Part shown: positions 26,400 through 34,738 of the stretch, in pieces
Layout of the letters: the number at the start of each line of letters is the position of its first letter
Numbering within the stretch: position 1 is the stretch's first letter
Source: CAYWBU01 sp942491525
Lineage (GTDB): Bacteria > Desulfobacterota > Desulfomonilia > UBA1062
Length of the DNA stretch: 38,209 nt
Direction: 5' to 3'
NCBI GenBank assembly: GCA_942491525.1
Contig: CALOBW010000049.1
Location: forward strand, 1-38,209
The notes under the pieces: generated by a model
What the model was told of the DNA's origin: nothing
The model's database searches: none
What the model saw: the letters and a program-made list of their open reading frames with translations, nothing else
Translations under genes and position numbers: made by a program

Positions 26400-27887
26400 A
26401 TGAATCTTATCTTCAACAATGTGGACTTCTCCTTCGATGCGGTGGAGCTCTTCTGCTCGCTGCAGCTGCACCTGAGCCGCGGCTGGAGCGGGGTGGTGGG
26501 CGCCAACGGCAGCGGCAAGACCACCCTGCTCAAACTGGCAACCGGCCATCTCGAGCCGCTCTCGGGCAGTATCACCGCGCCCGCCAGCACCCTCTACTGC
26601 CAGCAGCGCACCGATGATCCGCCCGCTCTGCTGGCGGAGCTCCTCTGTGCGCCGGACCACGTCGCCGCCCGCCTGAGCGGCCTGCTCGAGCTGCAGCCTG
26701 ACTGGCCTGAGCGCTGGCACTCTTTAAGCCACGGCGAGCGCAAACGGGCCCAGATCGGCGTGGCCCTCTGGCAGCAGCCGGATGTCCTGGCCATTGACGA
26801 GCCCACCAACCATCTGGACGCAGCTGCCCGGAAGCTGCTGCTGCGGGCTCTGCAAAGTTATGCTGGCATCGGCCTGCTGGTCAGCCATGACCGCGACCTG
26901 CTCGACACCCTCTGCCAGAGCTGCATCTTTGTGGAGCCGCCGGCTGCAATTTTGCGGCCCGGCAACTACTCCGCCGGCCGCGAGCAGGCCGCGCTGGAGG
27001 AGCTCAGCCTGGGCCGCGAGCGCCAGCAGCTCAAGGTTGAGCTGGGCCGCCTGACGCGCGAAACGAACCGGCGCAAGGCGGCCGCGGCCCGCTCCGACTC
27101 CCGGGTCTCCAAGCGCGGCCTCCGGGCCAAGGATCACGACGCCAAGGCCAAGATCGATCACGCCCGTTTGAGCGGCAAGGATGCCACCGACGGCCGCAAG
27201 TTTAAGCAGATGCAGGCGCGTCTTGGCAGAGCCCAGGACCGGCTAAGTCAGACCAAGGTGCGCAAAACCTATGAGCAGGGCATCTGGGTCGCGGGCTCCT
27301 GCTCCAGGCGCACAAACCTCTTTCGCCTGCCGGCCCAAGCGATCAGCCTGGGACCGGCTAAGACCTTGCATATTCCCGATCTGAGCATGCGCCCCACTGA
27401 GCGCATCGCCCTGAGCGGTGAAAACGGCTCTGGCAAGTCCACCCTGATCCGGCATATAATCGGGCAGCTTGCCGACTGCACCTACCTGCCGCAGGAGATC
27501 AGCCTCGCGGAGTCGCGCGCGGTCCTGAAGCGGGTTAGCGGCCTGGCCGGCGCCGAGAAGGGCCAGCTGATGACCATCGTCAGCCGCCTGGGCTCCAGGC
27601 CCCAGCGCCTGCTGGAGAGCACCACCCCCAGCCCGGGCGAGATCCGCAAGCTGCTGCTGGCCATCGGCATCATGCAGGGGCCGGAACTGATCGTCATGGA
27701 CGAGCCCACCAACCATCTCGATCTGGTCTCGATCGAGTGTCTGGAGGAGGCTCTGAATGAGGCCCCCTGCGGCCTGCTCTTTGTCAGCCATGACCGGCGC
27801 TTCATCGGCAAGCTGGCCGCCAAGGAGTGGCGGATCGACAGAACGGGGCCGCGTGACTATCTGCTGGATGTAACGAGGAGGTTGTGA
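26400..27887 (+). CDS. ABC-F family ATPase (ribosome-associated)
   Basis: A 495-aa protein with two ABC ATPase domains and no membrane segment. The start at ATG 26400 follows GGGAGG (26390-26395). Domain 1 has Walker A GANGSGKT (34-41), signature SHGERKRAQIG and Walker B AIDEPTNHLD. Domain 2 has GENGSGKS, PSPGEIRKLLLA and VMDEPTNHLD. Between them lies a long Arg/Lys-rich helical linker (about residues 200-300), the part that reaches the ribosomal E-site and P-site tRNA in this family. ABC-F proteins relieve ribosome stalling or protect against ribosome-targeting antibiotics; which applies here is not determined, although the attenuator-like leader hints at antibiotic-inducible control. Confidence 0.92.
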   Translation: MNLIFNNVDFSFDAVELFCSLQLHLSRGWSGVVGANGSGKTTLLKLATGHLEPLSGSITAPASTLYCQQRTDDPPALLAELLCAPDHVAARLSGLLELQPDWPERWHSLSHGERKRAQIGVALWQQPDVLAIDEPTNHLDAAARKLLLRALQSYAGIGLLVSHDRDLLDTLCQSCIFVEPPAAILRPGNYSAGREQAALEELSLGRERQQLKVELGRLTRETNRRKAAAARSDSRVSKRGLRAKDHDAKAKIDHARLSGKDATDGRKFKQMQARLGRAQDRLSQTKVRKTYEQGIWVAGSCSRRTNLFRLPAQAISLGPAKTLHIPDLSMRPTERIALSGENGSGKSTLIRHIIGQLADCTYLPQEISLAESRAVLKRVSGLAGAEKGQLMTIVSRLGSRPQRLLESTTPSPGEIRKLLLAIGIMQGPELIVMDEPTNHLDLVSIECLEEALNEAPCGLLFVSHDRRFIGKLAAKEWRIDRTGPRDYLLDVTRRL

Positions 27888-28735
27888 TGGAATTTGATCT
27901 GTTGGGGTTGATGCTGTTTGGGCACCTGGCTTTTGATCCGGCGCAGCGGCGCCTGCGGCGCGTCGGCCGCTCCCAGTATGCGATCCACTGGTTTTTCAGC
28001 TACAGCGAGCCCCTGATCCTGAAGCTGGTGGACTGGATCATCACGCGCGGTTTTTTGATCAACAACCGGGCGGGTCTCTGGCTGCTCAAATATGCGGTCA
28101 AAGCCACCTGGTGGCTGCCCCACGGCATCATCCTGACCACCCCGGCCGCCGGGCGCGTGATCGACTTTCTGAGCCGGGAGGGGCGGGTCAGGTTCGCCAT
28201 GGGCCCCTGCGTCTGCCAGAGCGCCATGCAGCGCTTCAGCGAGCCGGTTACCAAGTGCATCTTCATGCTCTATGACGCCGACATCATCCTGGGGCTCAAG
28301 CGCGGCTTCGAGCTGATCAGCCCGGAGGAGCTCAAACTTAAGATTGAGGAGTTCAACCGCGCCGGCCTGATCCATGAGCTCGACATGTGCCTGATGAACG
28401 GGCGCTGGACCTTTGCCCTCTGTAACTGCGAAACAGAGATCTGCGCATTAAAACGCATCCACGCCCTGACCGGCGAGGCCCTGCTGGCCGGGCCCGAGAT
28501 CAACGCGGTCGACGGGGAGCTCTGCCTGGGCGCGGATGCCTGCGGCATTTGCCTTGAGCGCTGCCCCTTCGACGCCATCCCGGTGCGGGAGGGCCTGGCC
28601 GGGCTGGATCCTGCTAAGTGCCTGGGCTGCGGCCTCTGCGTAAACTCCTGCCCGCATGCGGCGCGCAGCATGCGGCCGCGGGCAGATTATGGCTTTGACC
28701 GGCTGGTGCCGCGCGAAATTTTGCTGGAAGATTGA
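27887..28735 (+). CDS. Ferredoxin-type 4Fe-4S protein
   Basis: A 282-aa protein whose ATG 27887 overlaps the last base of the ABC-F stop codon (27885-27887), with AGGAGG upstream. The C-terminal third holds two ferredoxin motifs, CGICLERCPFDAI and CLGCGLCVNSCP, enough for two [4Fe-4S] clusters. Further cysteines lie in the middle (GPCVCQSAM, KCIFM, CNCETEIC) and may bind another metal centre. Residues 1-100 include hydrophobic stretches without a clear membrane span. It is a likely soluble electron carrier or a subunit of an unknown oxidoreductase. Coupling to an ABC-F gene is unusual, and I know no functional link. Confidence 0.83.
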   Translation: MEFDLLGLMLFGHLAFDPAQRRLRRVGRSQYAIHWFFSYSEPLILKLVDWIITRGFLINNRAGLWLLKYAVKATWWLPHGIILTTPAAGRVIDFLSREGRVRFAMGPCVCQSAMQRFSEPVTKCIFMLYDADIILGLKRGFELISPEELKLKIEEFNRAGLIHELDMCLMNGRWTFALCNCETEICALKRIHALTGEALLAGPEINAVDGELCLGADACGICLERCPFDAIPVREGLAGLDPAKCLGCGLCVNSCPHAARSMRPRADYGFDRLVPREILLED

Positions 28736-28802
28736 GTTGCAGTGGTCCGGTTGTTTATGAGCCCTTAGGCTGTAATATTAATAGCGAGGCGGGGCCATAG
28801 AG

Positions 28803-29573
28803 ATGGAAAAACTCATGCGTCTAGGGATGATCGTGTTGTTTGCACTGCTGGCTGGCCCGATCTGCGCAGAGGATGAGGTGGCCTCAGACCGGCCCCTGCT
28901 GATTGTGACCGACTCCTATGAACCCTTCATCATGCCGCCCGGGGCGTCCCTCAAGGGACTTGATGTCGAGGTGACCGCAGCCGTCTTCAAGCAGATGGGA
29001 ATAGCGGTCGAGATCAAGATCTATCCCTGGAAACGCTGTCAGAAGATGGTGCACGAGCTGAAGGCTGACGCCATCCTGGATGCGGCCAAGACGCCCGAGC
29101 GCCTGACCTACATGTATTTCCCGGAGGAACCCCTCTCGGAGAGTTCGCTGGTGATTTTTTTCCATAAGCAGCGAAAGCCTGAGATTGGCGAGCTGAAGGA
29201 CCTGAAGGCATACCGGATCGGCGCCCAGCTGGGCTATGAGTACCAGGCGCCGCTTGGCGAGCTTATTGACGGTGTCCGTGAGGATGTCGCCACCATGGAG
29301 CAGAATTTCCAGAAGCTGATAAATGGCAGAATCGACCTGACCATCGAGAACAGGAGCGTGGGGCTCTACCGGGCCGACCGCTTCGGGGTGCGCGGTGAGA
29401 TTGCCTATATGGATCTGCCCGATCCCATCCTGAGCCGGGTCTATCTCGGTTTTGCCATGAAGCCGGAGTATGCCCGGCTGGCAGCAGAATTCAGCCGGGC
29501 TCTGGTGGACTTCAAGATGACCCCGGCCTACCGGGAGATTCTGGGGCGCTACGGTCAGATTGAGCCGGAGTGA
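28803..29573 (+). CDS. Periplasmic solute-binding protein, family 3 type
   Basis: A 256-aa protein with a Sec signal peptide (LGMIVLFALLAGPICA). The mature region follows the SBP_bac_3 pattern: LLIVTDSYEPFIMPP, GLDVEVTAAVFKQMGI, IYPWKRCQKMVHELKADAI, and later a YRIGAQLGYEYQ turn. Such proteins bind polar amino acids or similar small molecules, either feeding an ABC permease or acting as sensors. No permease or ATPase gene is adjacent, so it is an orphan. Ribosome site is weak (GAGGCGGGG at some distance). Confidence 0.88.
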   Translation: MEKLMRLGMIVLFALLAGPICAEDEVASDRPLLIVTDSYEPFIMPPGASLKGLDVEVTAAVFKQMGIAVEIKIYPWKRCQKMVHELKADAILDAAKTPERLTYMYFPEEPLSESSLVIFFHKQRKPEIGELKDLKAYRIGAQLGYEYQAPLGELIDGVREDVATMEQNFQKLINGRIDLTIENRSVGLYRADRFGVRGEIAYMDLPDPILSRVYLGFAMKPEYARLAAEFSRALVDFKMTPAYREILGRYGQIEPE

Positions 29574-29613
29574 GGCTTCTCAATTTGTCGCACCTGCTTA
29601 ATATCTACTCCTC

Positions 29614-30357
29614 ATGGAGTTATCCCGAAAACTCTATCGCAACGAGCAGTGGTTCGAGTTCGCGGCCCGCGTGCGGCGGCGCGATTCCGAGCGCTGCCTG
29701 CTCTGCGGCCGCTCCGAGCCAGAGGTGGTGCTGCAGGTCCACCATGCGCGCTACATAGAGGAGAAGCCGCCCTGGGAGTATGCTCTGAGTGACTGCCGGA
29801 CCCTCTGCAGGGGCTGCCACGCCCGCGAGCACAGTCGCATCGAGCCCTCCTGCGGCTGGTCGCTGCTGATGATCGAGGATCTGGGCTCGGCCGAGCTGGT
29901 CTGCGAAAGGCGCGGTTGCGGCCACGAGATCAGGTATGCCCATCTGACCTACCATGCGGGCTGGGGCTACAAGGTGGTCGGCAGCTCCTGCGTGCGCCAT
30001 CTGACCCGGGCCGACCGTATGCTTAGCGCTAATGTTGTCACTGTCTACAAAGCCATCAGCAACTTTGTGCACGAGTCAGCCTGGCAGCCCGGTCTGACCA
30101 AACAGGGCCGGCCCTTTATGGTGGCCAGCTACAAGCACCACCAGATCCGCATCTACGGCGAAGAGGGGCGCCACTCCTTCCAGCTGGTGCTCAAACAGCG
30201 CGGCGTGAAGTGGCATGAGTTCCGCGACATCATCCCGGCCAGGGACAAGAGTCTGGATGAGGTCAAGGAGCTGGCCTATGTGGCGCTCAAGGGCACCCTT
30301 GCCGGGGATGAGGCCGAGCGGGACCTGCTGCGGGAGGTCTACCGTAGGATCAGATAG
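29614..30357 (+). CDS. HNH-type nuclease domain protein with extra Cys/His region
   Basis: A 247-aa protein. Residues 20-75 form an HNH-like motif with zinc knuckles: CLLCGRSEPEVVLQVHHARY, then WEYALSDCRTLCRGCHAREH. A second Cys/His-rich segment follows at about 95-130 (CERRGCGHEIRYAHLTYHAG and GSSCVRHLT), which may bind another zinc. The C-terminal half is basic with no recognised domain. HNH proteins of this form cut DNA in many contexts, including restriction and repair, but no methylase or defence partner is nearby. Start site has no clear ribosome signal. Confidence 0.75.
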   Translation: MELSRKLYRNEQWFEFAARVRRRDSERCLLCGRSEPEVVLQVHHARYIEEKPPWEYALSDCRTLCRGCHAREHSRIEPSCGWSLLMIEDLGSAELVCERRGCGHEIRYAHLTYHAGWGYKVVGSSCVRHLTRADRMLSANVVTVYKAISNFVHESAWQPGLTKQGRPFMVASYKHHQIRIYGEEGRHSFQLVLKQRGVKWHEFRDIIPARDKSLDEVKELAYVALKGTLAGDEAERDLLREVYRRIR

Positions 30358-30416
30358 TTCTGCTCCCATTTGACCGGGGCGGCGCATGGGAGTAAACGGA
30401 ATTTGAGGAGGATATT

Positions 30417-31721
30417 ATGAAAAGATTAATTTTTGTATTAACTATGGTGCTCGTTTTTTGTGGCGCCGGTTTTGCTGCCCAGCGTACATACACTATTCCC
30501 AAAGATCTCAAACCCATGAAAACCTGGCGCAACGGCTGGTCCGCGGCCGAGACCATGCAGTATCGCCAGGAGTATAATGACAATACCCTGACCGGCGGCG
30601 CCGATGACGGGGCCTATGCCATCACGCACCTGTCGGAAGTATTGCCGACGGCCATCGTTCACCGCAACGGGCCGGTGGCCATGCTGGCAAGCGCGCCCAT
30701 GCCTGAGATCGAGAAGGTTGTGGCCACCACGGAGCTGGGCACCATGAGTCTGGGTAAAATGATCAGCGACCGCCGTTCGCGCCTGCGGGCCATCGCCGTG
30801 GTGCACGAGGGCCAGCTGGTCTATGAAAATTATGTCGGCATCCGCCCCTGGGACAATCATATCTGGGGCTCGGCCGCCAAATCATTGGTGGGTCTCGTCG
30901 CTTACCGACTGGAAGAAGAGGGCAAGCTTGACCTCAACCGGACCGTCGGCCACTACATGCCCCAGTTCAGGGGCACGGCCTGGGAAAAGGTTAAAGTTGC
31001 CGACGTCCTGCATCAACGCTCGGGACTGGACATTCTCGAAGCCGAGCTTGGCGACCCCAAGCATCCCATCACGCTCTTCTACGCCATATTTGCCGGCGCC
31101 TCGGGGCTGCCCGAGAACGCCTCCTTCTATGATGCCATGAAGTCGGTCAAGAAGCTTGGCGAACCAGGGCAGCGCTTTGAATATTCGTCAATGAATACGA
31201 TGATGATGGTAATGATAGCCGAACAGATCAGCGGCAAGCCCTTCCATGACATCCTTACCGAACAGGTCTGGAGCAAGGCCGGTATGGAGGGCGACGCGGA
31301 GCTGGGCCTTTCGCCTTCCGGTGAGCCATCCGCCTTCGGCATATTTGCCTCCCGCCTGCGCGATCTGGCCCGCTACGGTATGCTCTACACGCCGAGCTGG
31401 AGCGTGGTTGCCAAAGATCCCGTCATCGGCGATGACTATCTGCCGAAGGTCTATGCGGCCGCGAAACAGGGCGCTTACTCCGGCAACCTCGGCGACCGCA
31501 TGCTTAAAGATTTCGGCGATCTTAATATGGGAGCATCCTACCAGTGGGATGCTGTTTTTGCAGACGGCGATCTATATAAGTCCGGCCGTGGCGGTCAATG
31601 CCTCTATATCTCACCCCAGACCGACACCGTGGTGGTCTATTTTTCAGCGTCCTATAGGAGTTCGCTGTGGGTGCATGCCTATGCGCGCGAGATCGTAAAC
31701 CAGGTTTTCCGGAAAGAGTGA
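30417..31721 (+). CDS. Beta-lactamase-related serine hydrolase, exported
   Basis: A 434-aa protein with a signal peptide (LIFVLTMVLVFCGAGFAA). It carries the SxxK catalytic motif S152-AAK155 (WGSAAKSLVGLVAYRLEEEGKL), the second motif Y256-SSMN, and LADVLHQRSGLD-like downstream elements. This is the class C beta-lactamase/penicillin-binding-protein fold, with the YSSMN form seen in esterase and 6-aminohexanoate-dimer hydrolase relatives rather than true beta-lactamases. Likely a periplasmic esterase or amidase. Ribosome site GAGGAGG. It is followed by the GNAT gene after 26 nt. Confidence 0.88.
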   Translation: MKRLIFVLTMVLVFCGAGFAAQRTYTIPKDLKPMKTWRNGWSAAETMQYRQEYNDNTLTGGADDGAYAITHLSEVLPTAIVHRNGPVAMLASAPMPEIEKVVATTELGTMSLGKMISDRRSRLRAIAVVHEGQLVYENYVGIRPWDNHIWGSAAKSLVGLVAYRLEEEGKLDLNRTVGHYMPQFRGTAWEKVKVADVLHQRSGLDILEAELGDPKHPITLFYAIFAGASGLPENASFYDAMKSVKKLGEPGQRFEYSSMNTMMMVMIAEQISGKPFHDILTEQVWSKAGMEGDAELGLSPSGEPSAFGIFASRLRDLARYGMLYTPSWSVVAKDPVIGDDYLPKVYAAAKQGAYSGNLGDRMLKDFGDLNMGASYQWDAVFADGDLYKSGRGGQCLYISPQTDTVVVYFSASYRSSLWVHAYAREIVNQVFRKE

Positions 31722-31747
31722 CTCGGCATATTAAGGGGAGCAGAGCG

Positions 31748-32209
31748 ATGAGAGTGGAGTATTCAGAAGCAGATGATTTTGAGGCCTGGCTGGCGCTCGC
31801 CAGGGAGGTCGAGCCGCTCTTCGGGCCCATGGCGGACGATGCCGGTTTTCAGGCGGGGCTCAAAATGGCGATTGAAGGCCGGACGGCCTTCTGCATCCGC
31901 TCAGAAGAGGGTCTCAAGGGCGGCATCGTTATCGCAAAGGAGTCAAACGAGATCGCTTGGCTGGCCGTGTCCCGGCAGTACCGCCAAAGGGGCTGCGGCC
32001 GTGAGCTGCTCAGCCATGCCATCAGCCAGCTCGACCAACAGAAGAGCATCCTGGTGCAGACCTTTGCTGAAGCGGTTCCTGCAGGGGCCTCTGCCAGAAA
32101 ACTCTATGCCGCCTTCGGCTTTGCGGATCTCAAGGAGGGCGGCCTCAACCCCGCGGGTGTTCCGACCGTCATAATGCGCCGCGCCCCTGAGGAAGCGCAA
32201 GATATGTAA
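31748..32209 (+). CDS. GNAT family N-acetyltransferase
   Basis: A 153-aa protein starting at ATG 31748 behind GGGGAG; a longer frame at 31667 would overlap the hydrolase gene. The acetyl-CoA binding motif is visible as LAVSRQYRQRGCGRELLSHAI (Q-x-x-G-x-G type), with AWLAV as the preceding beta strand and ARKLYAAFGFAD as motif B. Acceptor substrate unknown. Confidence 0.88.
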   Translation: MRVEYSEADDFEAWLALAREVEPLFGPMADDAGFQAGLKMAIEGRTAFCIRSEEGLKGGIVIAKESNEIAWLAVSRQYRQRGCGRELLSHAISQLDQQKSILVQTFAEAVPAGASARKLYAAFGFADLKEGGLNPAGVPTVIMRRAPEEAQDM

Positions 32210-32286
32210 AACGAATGGCAGGCTGGGTTAAGACTTGGCCTGCCTTTAAGCGCTACAGGTTATCCATCACACTGAAAGGAGTAGTT

Positions 32287-32754
32287 ATGGAAATCAGACC
32301 TGTAGGAGTTGTCAAAATGGAAGAGGGCCGCAGCCTGCTGCAAATCAAGCCCGCGTACCGCGCCGCCTTAAAGGAGCTGGAGGGTTTCAGCCACATCAAT
32401 GTCATCTGGTGGGGAGACCGGGTCGACACGGCAGAGCAGCGCCGCATCACCACCGTCAAGGAGCCCTATGTGGGCGGCCCCGCCGAGATCGGCATCTTCG
32501 CCACCCGCTCCGAGGTGCGCCCCAACCCGATCCTGATCTCGCCCGTGCCCCTGCTGAGCGTGGACATGGAGCAGGGCATCATCGAGGTGCCCTGGATCGA
32601 CGCCGAACCCGAGAGCCCCATCCTGGATATCAAACCCTATATGCCGAGCATTGACCGGGTCAGGGAGATTGGGATGCCGGTTTGGTGTGCTGGGTGGCCG
32701 CAGTGGTATGAGGATTCGGCTGAGTTTGATTGGGGTGGGGTTTTTAATTTTTAG
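32287..32754 (+). CDS. TrmO/UPF0066 family SAM-dependent methyltransferase
   Basis: A 155-aa protein with start ATG 32287 behind AAAGGAG. It shows the UPF0066/TsaA core: EIRPVGVVK, LEGFSHINVIWW, GIFATRSEVRPNPIL and IDAEPESPILDIKPYMP. TrmO methylates N6-threonylcarbamoyladenosine at position 37 of tRNA; it is usually about 230 residues, so this is the short form without the C-terminal domain. Some short forms may have other methyl acceptors. An imperfect palindrome follows the gene. Confidence 0.85.
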   Translation: MEIRPVGVVKMEEGRSLLQIKPAYRAALKELEGFSHINVIWWGDRVDTAEQRRITTVKEPYVGGPAEIGIFATRSEVRPNPILISPVPLLSVDMEQGIIEVPWIDAEPESPILDIKPYMPSIDRVREIGMPVWCAGWPQWYEDSAEFDWGGVFNF

Positions 32755-32758
32755 TTAG

Positions 32759-32808
32759 ACGAATGTCTACTGGCAAGATAGCCGGCTTGTCTTGTCCGTA
32801 GCATTCGT
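32759..32808. repeat. 50-nt imperfect palindrome between convergent genes
   Basis: The arms ACGAATG-TCTAC...CAAGA...AGCC and GGCTTGTCTTG...GTAG-CATTCGT pair over about 25 bp with a few mismatches and one bulge, centred near 32783. It lies in the 117-nt gap between the ends of the TrmO-like and KAP genes. There is no U-run on either side. It may be a transcription stop, a mobile-element remnant or another folded element. Confidence 0.65.
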
Positions 32809-32871
32809 TATAGGAGATCGCATGTCCGGCTTGGATTAAATTCTACAGAAGAATTTTTGACATATGGGCTG

Positions 32872-34200
32872 TTAGTAGATGGAGATAAGATCAAATGCAG
32901 AGCAGATTCTTTTTAATAATACAGTTTGATCTATGCCAGCTGGCGCAATGTCTTTAAAGTAGATGTCAGATAATTCGGGGTTAGAGATGTTTCTTATTCT
33001 TTCAATTGTGGATGAGCAAATTTTTAAATGTTCAGTTAGCGGAAATATATTTTCCTTCTTAAGTCCACTAAGTGGGTGATGAACATCGTCCCTATATCTG
33101 CTATATAATTTGATTTCTTTAAATACAGCTTCGTTTTTAATTTTCAGGATACTGAGAAATGCAATCAATTCAGGAAATAGTGTTAATTTGTTGTCGATGA
33201 ATATTCCCGTAACAATTATGGAGAATGTCTTTTCAAGATCACGCAATGAAAGGTTGAAATGGTGCGCTAAGATAGGTAGTATTTTTGATAACTGTTCAAT
33301 ATATTGATTTTCCACATCAAATTCATAGTCAGCGATGAGTTTTTTGGTATATTTAGCAAGGTCTTCAGTATTTATCTCTGAGTTGCTACCAATTGTTTTT
33401 CGAGGAAGGTTAATTTCGAGAGAAATGAATTTTTGTAAGTAAGTTCCTGCCTCGATCTTTTCGCCATAAATATAACGGATTGATTCACATAGTTGATCTT
33501 TGTGCATTCCAAGAATAAAAACGACATTCTCAGCAGAGAAGAGGTGTTTGATTTTCTCAATTAGATCGACTGCATAATTGGGCTTACAGCGGTCTAGCTC
33601 ATCGATGATGAAGACTAAGGGTTTGTCATTGTCTTGTGTAGCAAGGTTGCTTAGTTTCTTTTTGAGTTCTGTTATATTTGCTTGTTCTTCTTTGTACGAA
33701 TCTAATTTTTGTGCAATATCTTGTTCGACGGCTTTTTTCATATCTAGAGTTGAGATGCCGGTCTTTAATTTACAGGTTTCATTTAATTCTCCCGTAGATA
33801 GTGTTCCCAGAGAGGCAATTTTTAATCCAACAGCAGCTGTAGATGAAACAAGGGTAGATCCGACATTTATGGCCATTTTTTTAAAGTCTTCAATTTTTGA
33901 TGGATCGAATTTTGCGATGATCTCTCCGGTTATGGATATAAATGGATCTTCGATGTAGTCATTTTCAAATGCATCAAAGAAAATTGTTTTGAATGAATTT
34001 TTTTCCAGATTTTTTTCTAACATTCGTAAGAAGGTGGTTTTACCATTACCCCATGGTGCATTGATAGAAATTACCAATCCTTCGTTAGCCTGACTGAGTA
34101 GGTTTGTGATGTTGTTGGCGAGTTCTTCTCGACCGTGTAATATATTGCCATTAAATGGATCGTTTGAGGTTGGTGTGATAGTTTTTGGGTGTAGGCGCAT
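32872..34200 (-). CDS. KAP family P-loop NTPase
   Basis: A 442-aa protein. Walker A lies at about residues 48-55 (APWGNGKTTF), and Walker B is LVFIIDELDRCKPNYAVDLIEKIKHLF, the diagnostic KAP pattern. KFISLEINLP follows, then a helical C-terminus. The common membrane insertion of KAP proteins is not obvious; residues about 110-130 (MAINVGSTLVSSTAAVGLKIASL) are only moderately hydrophobic. KAP NTPases include the PifA phage-exclusion protein and many island-encoded proteins. The gene is strikingly A+T-rich compared with its surroundings, has a GGAGG ribosome site, and stands alone, so it is probably a recent acquisition and possibly a defence gene. Confidence 0.9.
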   Translation of the reverse strand: MRLHPKTITPTSNDPFNGNILHGREELANNITNLLSQANEGLVISINAPWGNGKTTFLRMLEKNLEKNSFKTIFFDAFENDYIEDPFISITGEIIAKFDPSKIEDFKKMAINVGSTLVSSTAAVGLKIASLGTLSTGELNETCKLKTGISTLDMKKAVEQDIAQKLDSYKEEQANITELKKKLSNLATQDNDKPLVFIIDELDRCKPNYAVDLIEKIKHLFSAENVVFILGMHKDQLCESIRYIYGEKIEAGTYLQKFISLEINLPRKTIGSNSEINTEDLAKYTKKLIADYEFDVENQYIEQLSKILPILAHHFNLSLRDLEKTFSIIVTGIFIDNKLTLFPELIAFLSILKIKNEAVFKEIKLYSRYRDDVHHPLSGLKKENIFPLTEHLKICSSTIERIRNISNPELSDIYFKDIAPAGIDQTVLLKRICSAFDLISIY

Positions 34201-34270
34201 AATGCCTCCAATTTGATGTAATGTTGATGATATACATATACATAAATTTTGTGTTTAGTTAAACATAAAG

Positions 34271-34285
34271 GTGTCAGACCTACAC
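34271..34285 (+). repeat. Dispersed repeat GTGTCAGACCTACAC, copy 1
   Basis: Copy 1 of a motif found three times in 1.1 kb. It is followed at 34296-34317 by a palindrome around CCCGCCTGCGCGGG, which looks like a common REP-type intergenic element. It lies in the 142-nt gap between the divergent KAP and small membrane protein genes. Confidence 0.8.
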
Positions 34286-34342
34286 AAACCACTGGATTCC
34301 CGCCTGCGCGGGAATGACTGATGATGGAGCCAGAGGAATAAC

Positions 34343-34648
34343 ATGAACCAGGCAATGATAATAATTCTGATCCTATTTGCGATCCTGCTCTACTATCTGG
34401 TTTTCCACATGCCGACCTCCAGTGCGGTCTACTCTTCAAACTCAACCAAGGATATTAGATCGGTGCAGTTATATCTGGAGAGTGAGGATATCGTGACCTA
34501 TGTGAAAGATTCATTTGCCCGGGGCATGTCTGATATTACTCTGCATGAAGATATAGAGGGCAGGAATCTTTCGTTGCACGTGGCTGACTCGCGCGACTTG
34601 AAGCGGGCGATCCGGCTGGTTAAGCAGCTGATGCAGGAGCGGGGTTAA
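34343..34648 (+). CDS. Small membrane-anchored protein, DUF2007-like
   Basis: A 101-aa protein with one N-terminal membrane helix (MIIILILFAILLYYLVF) and a cytosolic domain of about 65 residues. The latter (SVQLYLESEDIVTYVKDSF, then NLSLHVADSRDLKRAIRLVKQL) resembles the compact alpha-beta fold of DUF2007 signal-transducing-like proteins, but the match is loose. Ribosome site AGAGGA. Function unknown. Confidence 0.7.
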   Translation: MNQAMIIILILFAILLYYLVFHMPTSSAVYSSNSTKDIRSVQLYLESEDIVTYVKDSFARGMSDITLHEDIEGRNLSLHVADSRDLKRAIRLVKQLMQERG

Positions 34649-34657
34649 TAATATAGG

Positions 34658-34706
34658 GTGTCAGGCCTACACACCCCCTCAATCCCTCCCACCAGGGGCG
34701 GGAAGC
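34658..34706 (+). repeat. Dispersed repeat, copy 2 with downstream palindrome
   Basis: GTGTCAGGCCTACAC (34658-34672) followed by a C-rich spacer and CCCTCCCACCAGGGGCGGG, which can fold on itself. It fills the gap between the DUF2007-like and zinc-ribbon genes. Confidence 0.8.
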
Positions 34707-34738
34707 AGTGGTGCTTAACCGGCAGAATATGTTAGGTA

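Noticed and set aside
32750..32815. Integron attC site
   Set aside because: A GTTAGAC box and a bulged palindrome are present, but the box lies on the wrong side of the palindrome, the other end reads GTTATAG rather than GTTRRRY, and no RYYYAAC is on the left.
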